The notes below the pieces were generated by a model. That model saw nothing but the letters and a program-made list of their open reading frames with translations, ran no database searches and was not told the DNA's origin. 64,000 bases of DNA from Bacteroidetes bacterium GWF2_41_31 (GTDB lineage: Bacteria > Bacteroidota > Bacteroidia > Bacteroidales > F082): the NCBI GenBank assembly GCA_001769215.1, contig MEOL01000030.1, positions 62,001 to 126,000 of the forward strand. Reading direction: 5' to 3'. Each line of letters starts with the position of its first letter. Within the stretch, counting starts at the first letter, position 1. A program made the translations under genes and the position numbers. Positions 52,026-60,918 of the stretch are shown here, one piece after another.

Positions 52026-52736
52026 ATGAGCGAATTTTTCCTTTTCTTTCTGCAACCCTATCAATCGGCTACACCTATTAATATCATCCTTGAGTTGGTG
52101 GCCGCGTTTTTTGGTGTGATCAGTGTGTTCTACGCACGAAAACAAAACATCCTGGTGTTTCCAACAGGTATCATCAGTACGGCCATATATGTTTATCTGC
52201 TTGCACAATGGGCTTTGTATGGCGATTTAATTATCAACATTTATTACACGCTGATGAGTGTTTATGGTTGGTACATGTGGCAAAAAGTAATTAACGACCA
52301 ACACCAACACATTTCAATCAGTCGGACGAACAGAGTAGACAAATTGAAAGCGCTGGGTATATTTTTATTTACCTCCGTATTTGTTATCGCAGTTTACAGG
52401 TATTATAACGTGATGCCTAATAACCTGGGATTCCTGGATAGTGTAGTGTATGCCTGGAGTCATATCACCTCCGGAAATCTGAACGATCTGAGGGATGTTA
52501 CACCCTTTCTCGATACCTTTACCACAGGAGTTTTTTTTGCAGCTATGTGGTTGATGGCCAATAAAAAGCTGGAAAACTGGACATTGTGGATTATTGGGGA
52601 CATCGTATCCATTCCCTTATATTTTGTTAAAGGGTATGGCTTTACAGGATTGCAATATGCTATTTTTCTGATTATTGCCATCATGGGTTATCTCGAATGG
52701 CGTAAACAAATTAACCTGGCATTGAGCCATGATTAA
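52026..52736 (+). CDS. PnuC-type nicotinamide riboside/thiamine transporter
   Basis: A 236-residue seven-helix membrane protein of the PnuC family, which facilitates diffusion of unphosphorylated vitamins that are then trapped by phosphorylation. NIILELVAAFFGVISVFYARKQNILVFPTGIIST and YTLMSVYGWYMWQ carry the PnuC signature, and LDSVVYAWSHITSG the middle loop. PnuC takes nicotinamide riboside and the sister PnuT takes thiamine; the sequence alone does not decide between them. The ATG at 52026 is used. It overlaps the next gene by eight bases (ATGATTAA). Confidence 0.87.
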   Translation: MSEFFLFFLQPYQSATPINIILELVAAFFGVISVFYARKQNILVFPTGIISTAIYVYLLAQWALYGDLIINIYYTLMSVYGWYMWQKVINDQHQHISISRTNRVDKLKALGIFLFTSVFVIAVYRYYNVMPNNLGFLDSVVYAWSHITSGNLNDLRDVTPFLDTFTTGVFFAAMWLMANKKLENWTLWIIGDIVSIPLYFVKGYGFTGLQYAIFLIIAIMGYLEWRKQINLALSHD

Positions 52737-53238
52737 ACGCGTAGCCATCACCGGACCTGAATCTTCAGGAAAGACAGAACTAGCATTCTACCTGGCTGAT
52801 CGTTTCCGGGATATGTGGGTTCCTGAGTTCTCAAGAGAATACCTGGCCGAAATTGGACCGGACTATAGCCTTTCTGACATTGAAGCCATCGCCCGAGGAC
52901 AGTTTCAAAGAGAAGAGCAGATGATATCAAAAGCAAAAAAATACCTGTTTTGTGATACCGACTTTACCGTGACAAAAATATGGAGCGAAGTGGTTTTCGG
53001 CCGTTGCCCGGAATGGATTGACATGAGATTTAATGAGGATCACTATGACCTTTATTTGCTTTGTTATCCTGATTTGCCCTGGAAGCCAGATCCTTTGCGA
53101 CAAAACCCCGATAACAGGAAAGATCTGTTTTTATTGTACCAAAAGGCATTGGTAAGTATCGGTGCAAATTTTCGGCAGGTTGATGGCGTGGGGGACGAAA
53201 GAACACAAAAAGCAATTAGCTTTGTACTCAGCTTGTAG
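52729..53238 (+). CDS. NadR-like P-loop nucleoside kinase
   Basis: A 169-residue P-loop protein similar to the C-terminal ribosylnicotinamide kinase part of NadR. The P-loop is TGPESSGKTEL (residues 8-18). PEFSREYL is the NadR-like switch, and FCDTDFTVTKIW the substrate/metal strand. No NMN-adenylyltransferase or repressor domain is present. It should phosphorylate the vitamin that PnuC lets in, trapping it; overlap of the two genes supports this. Whether the substrate is nicotinamide riboside or thiamine is open. Confidence 0.85.
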   Translation: MIKRVAITGPESSGKTELAFYLADRFRDMWVPEFSREYLAEIGPDYSLSDIEAIARGQFQREEQMISKAKKYLFCDTDFTVTKIWSEVVFGRCPEWIDMRFNEDHYDLYLLCYPDLPWKPDPLRQNPDNRKDLFLLYQKALVSIGANFRQVDGVGDERTQKAISFVLSL

Positions 53239-53241
53239 AAG

Positions 53242-54450
53242 ATGACTTTGGAAAAAGATAATATAACGGTATTGCACTTTGCACGTTGGTATCCCAACCG
53301 CTACGATCCCATGTATGGACTGTTTATCCAACGACATGCAGAAGCCGTTGCCCTATATGGTGAAGTGGGAGTGGTATATGTACATGCCACACCAGACTCT
53401 CTAATTCCTAAGCCTATGGAAGTATGTTATCATCGGGAGAATGGGGTACATACTGTCCGCGTATATTATCCGGTTTCACGTTGTAAGCAAAAGCAAATTG
53501 GGCAATTGACCGGAATGATACGCTTTTTTATGGCCTGCAACCTGGGGCGCAAAAGGATTGCCCGGGAAATGGGGAAACCGGATGTGGTACATATCCACAT
53601 TCTTACCAGGATGGGGATTTGGGGGTTATATTATAAATGGGTCCATCAAACACCATTTGTTATCAGCGAACATTGGTCCCGCTATCTGGAACTAACAGGC
53701 AGTTATCAAGGATGGTTGCGTAAATTTTTTACCCGAATGGTTGTGAAGAATGCATCGTTTGTCACTACCGTGACTCAGAATCTGGCCGAAGCCATGCAAC
53801 GTCACGGACTAACGGGTGTGCCTTATCAGGTGCTGCCCAATGTAGTCGATCCGTTATTTTTTAACCCGCCGCTGATTCAAAACAAAACCCCAAATCTTAA
53901 AACATTCATTCATGTGAGTTGTTTTGAAGACAGATCCAAGAACATAAGTGGACTATTGCGCGCGGTTAAGTTATTATTTGAAAAAAGGAATGATTTTAAA
54001 GTGGTATTGGTAGGCAATGGAATGGATTTTAACAGGATGAAAAACTTTGCCATTGAGTTGAATCTGAATGGGAAACAGGTCGAATTCACCGGACTTTTAC
54101 AGGGTGAGGAACTTGTTACTCAGATGAGCCGGGCTGACATGTTGTTGGTGACCAGCCACTACGAAAACCTGCCTGTGGTGATTCTCGAAAGCTTCGTCTT
54201 GGGCATTCCGGTATTGGCTACACGCGTTGGTGGTATTGCAGAAATCGTTGATCCTTCCAATGGATTATTGATTCCGCCCGGTGATGAAAATGAACTGGTT
54301 GCCAGGATGGATGATTTTCTCAGTGGGGTTTTGAAGTTTGATTCAGAATTGATTAAGGCGAATTCTCGTTTAAACTACACTCCTCAAGCGGTTGGTAAAC
54401 AACTCATTGACTTGTATAGTAAATCTTTAAAGATGAACGACGTGGACTGA
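53242..54450 (+). CDS. Glycosyltransferase family 4 protein
   Basis: A 402-residue GT-B enzyme. HFARWYPNRYDPMYGLFIQRHA is the family 4 N-terminus; the acceptor-side motif HIHILTRMGIWG and the donor-side HYENLPVVILESFVLGIPVLATRVGGIAEIV with the EX7E glutamates are clear. It probably adds a hexose in polysaccharide or glycan assembly. It begins three bases after the kinase gene, which suggests joint transcription, though its function looks unrelated. Its stop lies six bases from the convergent universal stress gene. Confidence 0.88.
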   Translation: MTLEKDNITVLHFARWYPNRYDPMYGLFIQRHAEAVALYGEVGVVYVHATPDSLIPKPMEVCYHRENGVHTVRVYYPVSRCKQKQIGQLTGMIRFFMACNLGRKRIAREMGKPDVVHIHILTRMGIWGLYYKWVHQTPFVISEHWSRYLELTGSYQGWLRKFFTRMVVKNASFVTTVTQNLAEAMQRHGLTGVPYQVLPNVVDPLFFNPPLIQNKTPNLKTFIHVSCFEDRSKNISGLLRAVKLLFEKRNDFKVVLVGNGMDFNRMKNFAIELNLNGKQVEFTGLLQGEELVTQMSRADMLLVTSHYENLPVVILESFVLGIPVLATRVGGIAEIVDPSNGLLIPPGDENELVARMDDFLSGVLKFDSELIKANSRLNYTPQAVGKQLIDLYSKSLKMNDVD

Positions 54451-54456
54451 CCAATG

Positions 54457-55326
54457 TTACTCGTGCATGGCCAACATGGGAAGGTCGAGTTTGAAAAAAT
54501 CTTTTTTGTTCAATTTCTGACTGAACAACGATTTAAAAATATTGGATTTATGTGAAATAAACGCGATGACATCAATATGCTGATGTTCTACAAACGTTTC
54601 AAGGGCATCCTGTTTATCTTCGGCATCTATTACAAAAAAGCGTACCTTGTCAAGCTTTTTTTCCATTGAAAAAGCTTCTTTCAGGTCGTTGATGAAAGCC
54701 ACTCCCTGATCTTTTTTATTCTCTGAAACCAGGTGCATGACTGAAATATTGATTGTGGTTTCTTTAAAAAGATTGAGCAACAGGTTGATTTTCGCGAAGT
54801 CATGTTCACTGGCATTGCTGGCATACATGATGTTTTGGATGCGGCAACTTTTGGTTGTCATTGGAACTGCAATAACTGGAATGCTGGCATGATCCATGAT
54901 GTTCTCAGCCATACTTCCTTCCAAAAATCCTTTTTTGCCGGCCCCATGAGTTCCCATAACAATAATATCAGGATTTAGATCGTCGCAAAGATTCCTGATT
55001 TCCCACTCCGCATCACCTCCGGTAATACTATGTGAAAGGGTGATATTATTCATTTTATTTTCAATAAGATACGCTTTAGTTTCATGTAGCAGACCGGTCA
55101 TACGGATTTCAGACTGCTGCTTGAGTTCCTCAATGAATTGCACATTCATAAAGGCGTCACTATCGATGCCTGAAGGAAAACTGCTGTCAGGAATCATGAG
55201 TTGATCAGGGTAAATGTGTAATAAATGAAGGGTTGTCGGGGTTGTTGCTCCTGCAATTTTGATGGCGTATTTGCATGTGATCAGTGAATTTTCGGAGAAA
55301 TCAACCGGAATTAGCATGGTTTTCAT
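54457..55326 (-). CDS. Tandem-domain universal stress protein
   Basis: A 289-residue UspA-family protein with two domains. The first (about 1-155) has the ATP-binding loop VMGTHGAGKKGFLEGSMAENIMDHASIPVIAVP; the second (about 165-289) is divergent, with SHKSNIFKSLFSQKL replacing the Gly-rich loop, so it probably does not bind nucleotide. Universal stress proteins accompany growth arrest and stress. No regulatory partner is adjacent. Confidence 0.88.
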   Translation of the reverse strand: MKTMLIPVDFSENSLITCKYAIKIAGATTPTTLHLLHIYPDQLMIPDSSFPSGIDSDAFMNVQFIEELKQQSEIRMTGLLHETKAYLIENKMNNITLSHSITGGDAEWEIRNLCDDLNPDIIVMGTHGAGKKGFLEGSMAENIMDHASIPVIAVPMTTKSCRIQNIMYASNASEHDFAKINLLLNLFKETTINISVMHLVSENKKDQGVAFINDLKEAFSMEKKLDKVRFFVIDAEDKQDALETFVEHQHIDVIAFISHKSNIFKSLFSQKLNKKDFFKLDLPMLAMHE

Positions 55327-55390
55327 CGCAGTATATTTTTTATAAAAATAGTTATTATTTGTTGGTTTGTAAAGATCAAAAAAAAACTAA

Positions 55391-55419
55391 TTGATATTGC
55401 ATTTTTTCTGGTATTTTTA
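55391..55419 (+). promoter_or_regulatory. Putative promoter for mpl
   Basis: TTG at 55391-55393, then 18 bases, then TATTTTTA (55412-55419), one base off the -7 consensus. The leader to the ATG at 55481 is about 60 bases. Confidence 0.45.
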
Positions 55420-55480
55420 CGCCTGTTAAGGAGGCTTATCGCATTGAGAACCTCGTTTGAGGATTAAAATCCATCAAAAT

Positions 55481-56836
55481 ATGAGAATACATTTTATTGC
55501 CATTGGGGGAAGTGCCATGCATAACCTTGCCATTGCCCTCAAGCAGGCAGGACATATCATCAGCGGTTCGGATGATGAGATATTTGAGCCTTCTAAAAGC
55601 CGGTTACAGCACTTTGACTTGTTTCCCGGGCAGATGGGCTGGCATCCTGAACTAATCAGCCACAACCTGGATGCAGTGATTCTGGGGATGCACGCCAAGG
55701 CTGATAATCCTGAATTAATACAAGCTCAACAAATGGGGGTTCAGGTGTTTTCATATCCTGAATTTTTAGCACGGCATGCGCAAAACAAACAGCGCATCGT
55801 CATTGGAGGCAGTCATGGCAAAACGACCATCACCTCCATGGTGATGCATGTGATGAAGCACCTCCGTTTTGATTTTGATTACCTCGTGGGCTCAAAAATT
55901 AAAAACTTCGATGTGATGGTACGTCTCAATGAGGAGGCTCCGACCATGATTTTTGAGGGCGATGAATACCTGAGTTCCCCAATCGACTTACGTCCAAAGT
56001 TTCATTGGTACAAGCCTCATATTGCATTGATCAGTGGAATTGCCTGGGACCACATGAACGTTTTCCCTACATTTGAGAATTATCTTGATCAGTTTAACCT
56101 CTTTATCCGGGGAATTGAACCTAACGGCGTATTGATCTATAGCAGCGATGATGAACAACTGGTGGAATTGGTAAAGAATAATCCTGCAGTCAATTCAATT
56201 GGATACGGAGTTCATCCCAATGTTGTTAAGGAAGGTGTTACCCGGTTGCTGACGGAAAACGGAGAAGTGGCTATTGGCTTATTTGGTCGGCACAATCTCC
56301 AAAATTTAAATGGTGCCAGGCTGATATGTCAACAGGTCGGGATTTCTGACCCTGATTTTTATGATGCCATTGGTAATTTCGAGGGAGCCGCTAACAGGCT
56401 TGAGAAGGTACTTGATGAAAAGGGAATGATCTATTTCAAAGATTTCGCACATGCCCCTTCCAAGTTGAAGGCCACGATACAGGCCGTAAGGAACCAGTAT
56501 CCCGATCGCAAACTGCTGGCCTGTTTTGAATTGCATACCTATAGCAGTTTGAATAAAAGCTTTTTATCTGAGTACATCCACACACTCGACCTTGCTGATA
56601 TGGCCTGTGTTTATTTTAATCCACACGCCCTGACATTAAAGAAGTTGCCGATGCTGATGAAACGGGATGTATTAAGTGCTTTTGGCAGAGATGACCTGCA
56701 TGTTTTTGATCAATCATCTGATGTTGTTGACTGGATAAGGAAGAACAAGTCTGAAAATACCGTGATTCTGATGATGAGTTCAGGCAATTTTGATGGGATT
56801 AATCACCTGGAGTTGGCCAAATCGCTTCTCCAATGA
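55481..56836 (+). CDS. mpl: UDP-N-acetylmuramate:tripeptide ligase (peptidoglycan recycling)
   Basis: A 451-residue Mur-ligase-family enzyme that joins recycled L-Ala-gamma-D-Glu-meso-DAP to UDP-MurNAc. The N-terminal Rossmann-like domain has FIAIGGSAMHNLAIALKQAGH, the central ATPase domain has GGSHGKTTITSMV, and the EGDEYLSSPID segment and FAHAPSKLKATIQ complete the Mpl-specific pattern. The length agrees with Mpl (457 in E. coli) rather than MurC. The start is the ATG at 55481; an in-frame TTG eight codons upstream is unlikely. It overlaps the next gene by ATGA. Confidence 0.9.
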   Translation: MRIHFIAIGGSAMHNLAIALKQAGHIISGSDDEIFEPSKSRLQHFDLFPGQMGWHPELISHNLDAVILGMHAKADNPELIQAQQMGVQVFSYPEFLARHAQNKQRIVIGGSHGKTTITSMVMHVMKHLRFDFDYLVGSKIKNFDVMVRLNEEAPTMIFEGDEYLSSPIDLRPKFHWYKPHIALISGIAWDHMNVFPTFENYLDQFNLFIRGIEPNGVLIYSSDDEQLVELVKNNPAVNSIGYGVHPNVVKEGVTRLLTENGEVAIGLFGRHNLQNLNGARLICQQVGISDPDFYDAIGNFEGAANRLEKVLDEKGMIYFKDFAHAPSKLKATIQAVRNQYPDRKLLACFELHTYSSLNKSFLSEYIHTLDLADMACVYFNPHALTLKKLPMLMKRDVLSAFGRDDLHVFDQSSDVVDWIRKNKSENTVILMMSSGNFDGINHLELAKSLLQ

Positions 56837-57666
56837 AAAGGTGGATTTTCAACATAATACTGGGTCTTCTCCTGGCGGGAAATGCGGCCTTTTCTCAACA
56901 GCCGGAAGACGCTTTGCATAAAAAATTTAATTACAGGGTTGGTAACCTGGGTTTCGCTGCCGATAGTATTGATTTAATTATTCCTGATGTCCCACAAGGT
57001 GTGGTCACCAAATATTCCCTCGAGGTATATAATTTCGGAACAAAACCCATCGCGTTGGCTGATGGCAGGGCAAGCCGATTTGTTTCATCCAGCCCTAATC
57101 CTGCAGTTTTAATGCCTCAAACTTCAGGAACTATCATGGTTGAGCTCAACATTGTAAAAGAATTGCCTTTTGGTCCGTTTAGGGCAGAGGTTTCGTTAGA
57201 TACAGATGACCCCACTTCCAAATATAAATTTCTCAATCTGTTAACCAACATCGTTGTCAACACGGAGAAGTCGGGAGAATCAGTTGGTTTGGATACGATT
57301 CCCCGTTTGTTCTTTGATTCGTATAATTATGATTTTGGATATTTGAACCGTGGGAAAAAGCTATATCATTCTTTTAGGTATACCAATGTGGGTGGAATGC
57401 CCGTGGTGATAAGCTACATTAATGTTTCTCCTGACTGTAGAATGGTGGTTGCCCCAAACAAAATCATCCAACCTGGCGAGAGTGGCATGATCAGGTTAAA
57501 ATTGATCCTGCGTGGCAGGGTAGGTGTGCAACACCGATCGGTCATTCTCAGCACAAACGATCCTGTAACACCCGAGATAACTCTTGGTCTCCATGGCAAT
57601 GTGCGTAAAGATTCCCCTTCAAAAAGCAACCCGAACTTCTGTAACGAAAGTCCGGGTCGCTTTTAA
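56833..57666 (+). CDS. Secreted protein with two DUF1573-like domains
   Basis: A 277-residue exported protein: signal peptide 1-20 (ending AAFSQQ), then an Ig-like domain (about 38-150) and a clearer DUF1573 domain (about 160-255) with NYDFGYLNRGKKLYHSFRYTNVGG and the matching YINVSPDCRM. The CGC found in the other DUF1573 protein is a single Cys here. ATGA overlap with mpl implies translational coupling, which is odd as mpl is cytoplasmic. A terminator is encoded inside its last 14 codons. Confidence 0.82.
   Translation: MKRWIFNIILGLLLAGNAAFSQQPEDALHKKFNYRVGNLGFAADSIDLIIPDVPQGVVTKYSLEVYNFGTKPIALADGRASRFVSSSPNPAVLMPQTSGTIMVELNIVKELPFGPFRAEVSLDTDDPTSKYKFLNLLTNIVVNTEKSGESVGLDTIPRLFFDSYNYDFGYLNRGKKLYHSFRYTNVGGMPVVISYINVSPDCRMVVAPNKIIQPGESGMIRLKLILRGRVGVQHRSVILSTNDPVTPEITLGLHGNVRKDSPSKSNPNFCNESPGRF
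57622..57664. terminator. Bidirectional terminator inside the DUF1573 C-terminal codons
   Basis: Three collinear arms, AAAAGC, ACCCG and ACTT (57622 onward), pair with AAGT, CGGGT and GCTTTT (ending 57664), each separated by a single unpaired base. The right side ends in TTTT overlapping the TAA stop. On the opposite strand it lies 22 bases after the rho stop and ends in a run of T, so it can end both convergent transcripts. Confidence 0.8.
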
Positions 57667-57685
57667 TATGCAATAATCTACAAGA

Positions 57686-59626
57686 TTAGCTATTCATCGA
57701 GATCAGAAATTCCTGATTGCTTTTTGTAAATTTAATTTTGTCTTTTAAAAATTCCATGGCTTCTACCGGATTCATGTCTGCCAGGTGATTTCGCAGCACC
57801 CAGATGCGTTGAAGCATGTCTTTGTCCATTAACAAATCTTCACGGCGGGTACTCGAAGCCACAATGTCGATGGCTGGATAGATCCTTTTGTTTGACAGTT
57901 TTCGGTCGAGCTGAAGTTCCATGTTACCGGTACCCTTAAATTCTTCAAAGATCACCTCGTCCATTTTTGATCCGGTATCGATGAGGGCCGTAGCCAGAAT
58001 GGTGAGCGAACCGCCATGTTCAATTTGACGGGCGGCTCCAAAGAACCTTTTAGGTTTCTGTAATGCGTTGGCTTCAACGCCACCTGAAAGTACTTTTCCG
58101 GAGGCCGGTGAAACGGTATTATAAGCCCTTGCCAAACGGGTAATAGAGTCGAGCAGAATAACCACATCGTGACCGCATTCGGTAAGTCTTTTGGCTTTTT
58201 CCAGGATCAGGTTGGCGATTTTAACATGCTTTTCGGCAGGCTCGTCAAAGGTAGAAGCAATGACTTCGGCATTTACATTCCTGGCCATATCTGTTACCTC
58301 TTCAGGACGTTCGTCGATGAGTAGGATAATCAGGTAAACCTCTGGGTGATTGGCAGCTATGGCGTTTGCAATTTCTTTTAGGAGTACTGTTTTACCTGTT
58401 TTCGGCTGCGAAACAATGAGCCCGCGCTGACCTTTGCCAATAGGGGCAAACATATCCATCAGACGGGTTGAAATGGTCTCTTGTTTATGACCTGTAAGAA
58501 TGAATTTTTCTTCAGGGAAAAGAGGTGTCAGGAAGTCAAAAGGAACTCTGTCGCGGACTTCTTCCGGGAGTCTTCCATTGATATGGTCAACCTTGATCAG
58601 TGGGAAATATTTTTCTGATTCTTTTGGGGGACGCACGGTTCCTTCAACTGTATCGCCCGTTTTTAATCCAAACAATTTAATCTGCGATTGCGAAACATAG
58701 ATGTCGTCAGGAGAGTTCAGGTAGTTATAATCGGAAGAACGCAAAAAACCGTAACCATCGGGCATAATTTCCAATACTCCTTCTGCCGGTACCATCCCTT
58801 CAAATTCAAACGGAAATTCAGCGCGTTGTGGTTGAGGTTTTGGTTGAATTTGATTTATTTCCCTGGTATTTGGATTGTCAGATTTTACGTAAGGTTTTGG
58901 AGCCCTGACATCGTTTTCGAAACGAGGTCTTTTATCATAAGGCTTCCTTTCCTCCCGGTTTTCGATCTGTCGTGATAGGATCGGTTGTTCGGGTCTTACC
59001 ACAGTTTCAGTTATCTCAGGTTCTTTTGACATCGTCACAGTGGAAACGATGGGCAATGGTTTTCTTTCTATCCGTTCACGTTTTCGGTGCCGGGATGCAT
59101 CGTTGTCAGATGGTTTCCTTGGATAAGAGGTAACAGGCGCATCTGGTTTCTTTTCCACGATTGCAGATTCGGTTGGTTTATTCTCAGGTGCTTTCACAAC
59201 AGCCTCAGGAGAGGTTTGTTGAGGTCGCTCGGGGGTTGGAACTTCTGTCTTTGGCCTATTTTCGATCGGCCTGGTATATTCTTGTTGCTTTTTTGGTTCG
59301 GGTTTTATAGGATTGTCCTGTACCGCTCTCATCGCCGATGTTGAGTCGTTTTCCTGAGCTGCCGGTGTTACCGGTTTGTCAATAATCCTCTCCTGTGGCC
59401 TTCTGTCATCAGGTTTTCGCTTAGTCACAGGACGCCCACGTTTTTTCTTTTCAGTAATTTCTTCCTTTTGGAGGGTCTCCGGTGATGGATTTAAAGCTTG
59501 ATAATCAAGGATTTTATAAATCAACTCCTTTTTTAAAAGCTTATCTGTTTTTGGAATTTTAAATTCCTCGGCAATCAGCCTTAAATCAGCTACAAGTTTG
59601 CCATTAAGTTCCACAATATCGTACAT
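57686..59626 (-). CDS. rho: Transcription termination factor Rho with long N-terminal insertion
   Basis: A 646-residue Rho helicase, versus 419 in E. coli. The Rho_N domain covers about 1-45 ([30 protein letters not shown]). Residues about 46-268 form a disordered insertion rich in Pro, Lys, Arg, Glu and Asn. The RNA-binding CSD ([21 protein letters not shown]) starts near 270, and the hexameric motor has the Walker [21 protein letters not shown] and the Q-loop region [10 protein letters not shown]. Such insertions are known in Bacteroidota Rho and, in Bacteroides thetaiotaomicron, have been linked to condensate formation. The gene is convergent with the DUF1573 gene. Confidence 0.95.
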   Translation of the reverse strand: MYDIVELNGKLVADLRLIAEEFKIPKTDKLLKKELIYKILDYQALNPSPETLQKEEITEKKKRGRPVTKRKPDDRRPQERIIDKPVTPAAQENDSTSAMRAVQDNPIKPEPKKQQEYTRPIENRPKTEVPTPERPQQTSPEAVVKAPENKPTESAIVEKKPDAPVTSYPRKPSDNDASRHRKRERIERKPLPIVSTVTMSKEPEITETVVRPEQPILSRQIENREERKPYDKRPRFENDVRAPKPYVKSDNPNTREINQIQPKPQPQRAEFPFEFEGMVPAEGVLEIMPDGYGFLRSSDYNYLNSPDDIYVSQSQIKLFGLKTGDTVEGTVRPPKESEKYFPLIKVDHINGRLPEEVRDRVPFDFLTPLFPEEKFILTGHKQETISTRLMDMFAPIGKGQRGLIVSQPKTGKTVLLKEIANAIAANHPEVYLIILLIDERPEEVTDMARNVNAEVIASTFDEPAEKHVKIANLILEKAKRLTECGHDVVILLDSITRLARAYNTVSPASGKVLSGGVEANALQKPKRFFGAARQIEHGGSLTILATALIDTGSKMDEVIFEEFKGTGNMELQLDRKLSNKRIYPAIDIVASSTRREDLLMDKDMLQRIWVLRNHLADMNPVEAMEFLKDKIKFTKSNQEFLISMNS

Positions 59627-59890
59627 ATACGGGGATTTTGTAATATACCGAACTTGATTAAGTTCGATTAAAAATAAATACTTGAATTAATTATACTGGA
59701 ATTTTCAGATCCTTCTTCTTAGTTCCTTTAGTGCTGCGAAAATACTACAAAAAGCATTGTAATTGAAATTAATAAACATTTATTTTGATTATTTATTCAA
59801 TTTAAAATCAATTCACATAGAAAAAAGATTTTTAATTACGGGTTTTTAAAGATGAATAGTCAGTTATTATAAAATTTTTATTAATGTTGG
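59627..59890 (-). other. Leader and spacer upstream of rho
   Basis: About 265 AT-rich bases lead into rho on the minus strand. No exact -7 element was found for rho. The transcript leader could be long, as in other rho genes that self-regulate by termination, but no structure is evident. Confidence 0.4.
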
Positions 59891-59921
59891 TTGGGCAGGC
59901 ATAGGTAAATGATTATTTTTG
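59891..59921 (+). promoter_or_regulatory. Promoter for the DUF4293 gene
   Basis: TTGG (59891-59894), 19 bases, TATTTTTG (59914-59921). The -7 element overlaps the in-frame TTG at 59919 and so supports the ATG at 59946. Confidence 0.65.
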
Positions 59922-59945
59922 TGGCTCAAATTTACAAATAAATTT

Positions 59946-60416
59946 ATGATACAACGTAAACAATCTGTTTTTTTATTCTTGTCTTTCATTTCATTGGCAG
60001 GATTGGCTTTTCTGCCGTTGGCAAATTTTCTTGGCGATCAGGATTCTTTGGTGATGTATGTATATCAAATTGTCAGCAAAGTTCCCGATTCGATACCCCC
60101 CTTTAGTAGTTTGTTTTTATTACCGTTATTGTCGATTGTGATCATCGCGGCAACGCTTTCATTTGGAGCAATTTTCATGTTTAAAAACAGAAGCAGGCAA
60201 CTCATGGTTGTTCGTTTAATGATTTTTTTACTCATCGTTTTCATTGGTTTATTTTTCTTGTATTATGTAAATGCCCTGGAAGAAATCAGTGGAGGACTTA
60301 TTGAACCTGAATATGGAATGTACCTGATACCGTTGGCCCTGGTCTTCCTCTTTCTGGCCATGCGCGGTATTGTTGCTGATGAGCGTTTGGTGCGTTCATC
60401 CGAGCGTTTGCGCTAA
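59946..60416 (+). CDS. DUF4293 family membrane protein
   Basis: A 156-residue protein of the Bacteroidota-specific DUF4293 family: MIQRKQSVFLFLSFISLAGL at the N-terminus, then four hydrophobic segments and a basic C-terminal ADERLVRSSERLR. Function unknown. It lies between rho and the phosphodiesterase gene, whose end it overlaps by four bases on the opposite strand. Confidence 0.85.
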   Translation: MIQRKQSVFLFLSFISLAGLAFLPLANFLGDQDSLVMYVYQIVSKVPDSIPPFSSLFLLPLLSIVIIAATLSFGAIFMFKNRSRQLMVVRLMIFLLIVFIGLFFLYYVNALEEISGGLIEPEYGMYLIPLALVFLFLAMRGIVADERLVRSSERLR

Positions 60417-60916
60417 ACCTGACTTTCCCGCTTCAGTTCAAGAATCTCCAGGTCTTTAATCTGGTTTTTTTCGACTACAAACCTGACTGCCGTAATCACT
60501 CGATGAATTCCGGTTGTTCCGGCAGCACCCGGATTAATATGCAATAACTCATGCCGTTTGTCATAGATCACTTTGAGGATGTGAGAATGGCCAGAAATAA
60601 ACAAACCGGGCCGATTCTCCAGGATCAGTTTTCTGGACTGTTGCGTATACTTTCCCGGATAACCACCGATATGAATCATGGCTACCAATAAATCTTCACA
60701 TTTAAAAATGGCGGTTTCGGTGCATGCCGACCTCACTTTGGTGTCATCAATATTCCCAAAAACAGCTCTTACTGGTTTAAACAGTTCCAGTTTTTCCAAT
60801 GTTTTCATGTTGCCAATGTCACCGGCATGCCATATCTCGTCGCAAGACTCGAAAAATGAAACCACCCGGGGAAGCAGGGTTCCGTGGGTGTCAGAAAGGA
60901 GACCTATTCTTTTCAA
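60413..60916 (-). CDS. YfcE/MJ0936-type metallophosphoesterase
   Basis: A 167-residue calcineurin-like phosphodiesterase with a two-metal site: LLSDTHG, HAGDIG, FGNIDD, MIHIGGYPGK and ISGHSH. Enzymes of this group hydrolyse small phosphodiesters; natural substrates are unclear. The start is a TTG at 60914-60916, two bases after the stop of the DUF3078 gene, indicating translational coupling. No ATG start is available. Confidence 0.9.
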   Translation of the reverse strand: MKRIGLLSDTHGTLLPRVVSFFESCDEIWHAGDIGNMKTLEKLELFKPVRAVFGNIDDTKVRSACTETAIFKCEDLLVAMIHIGGYPGKYTQQSRKLILENRPGLFISGHSHILKVIYDKRHELLHINPGAAGTTGIHRVITAVRFVVEKNQIKDLEILELKRESQV

Positions 60917-60918
60917 AA

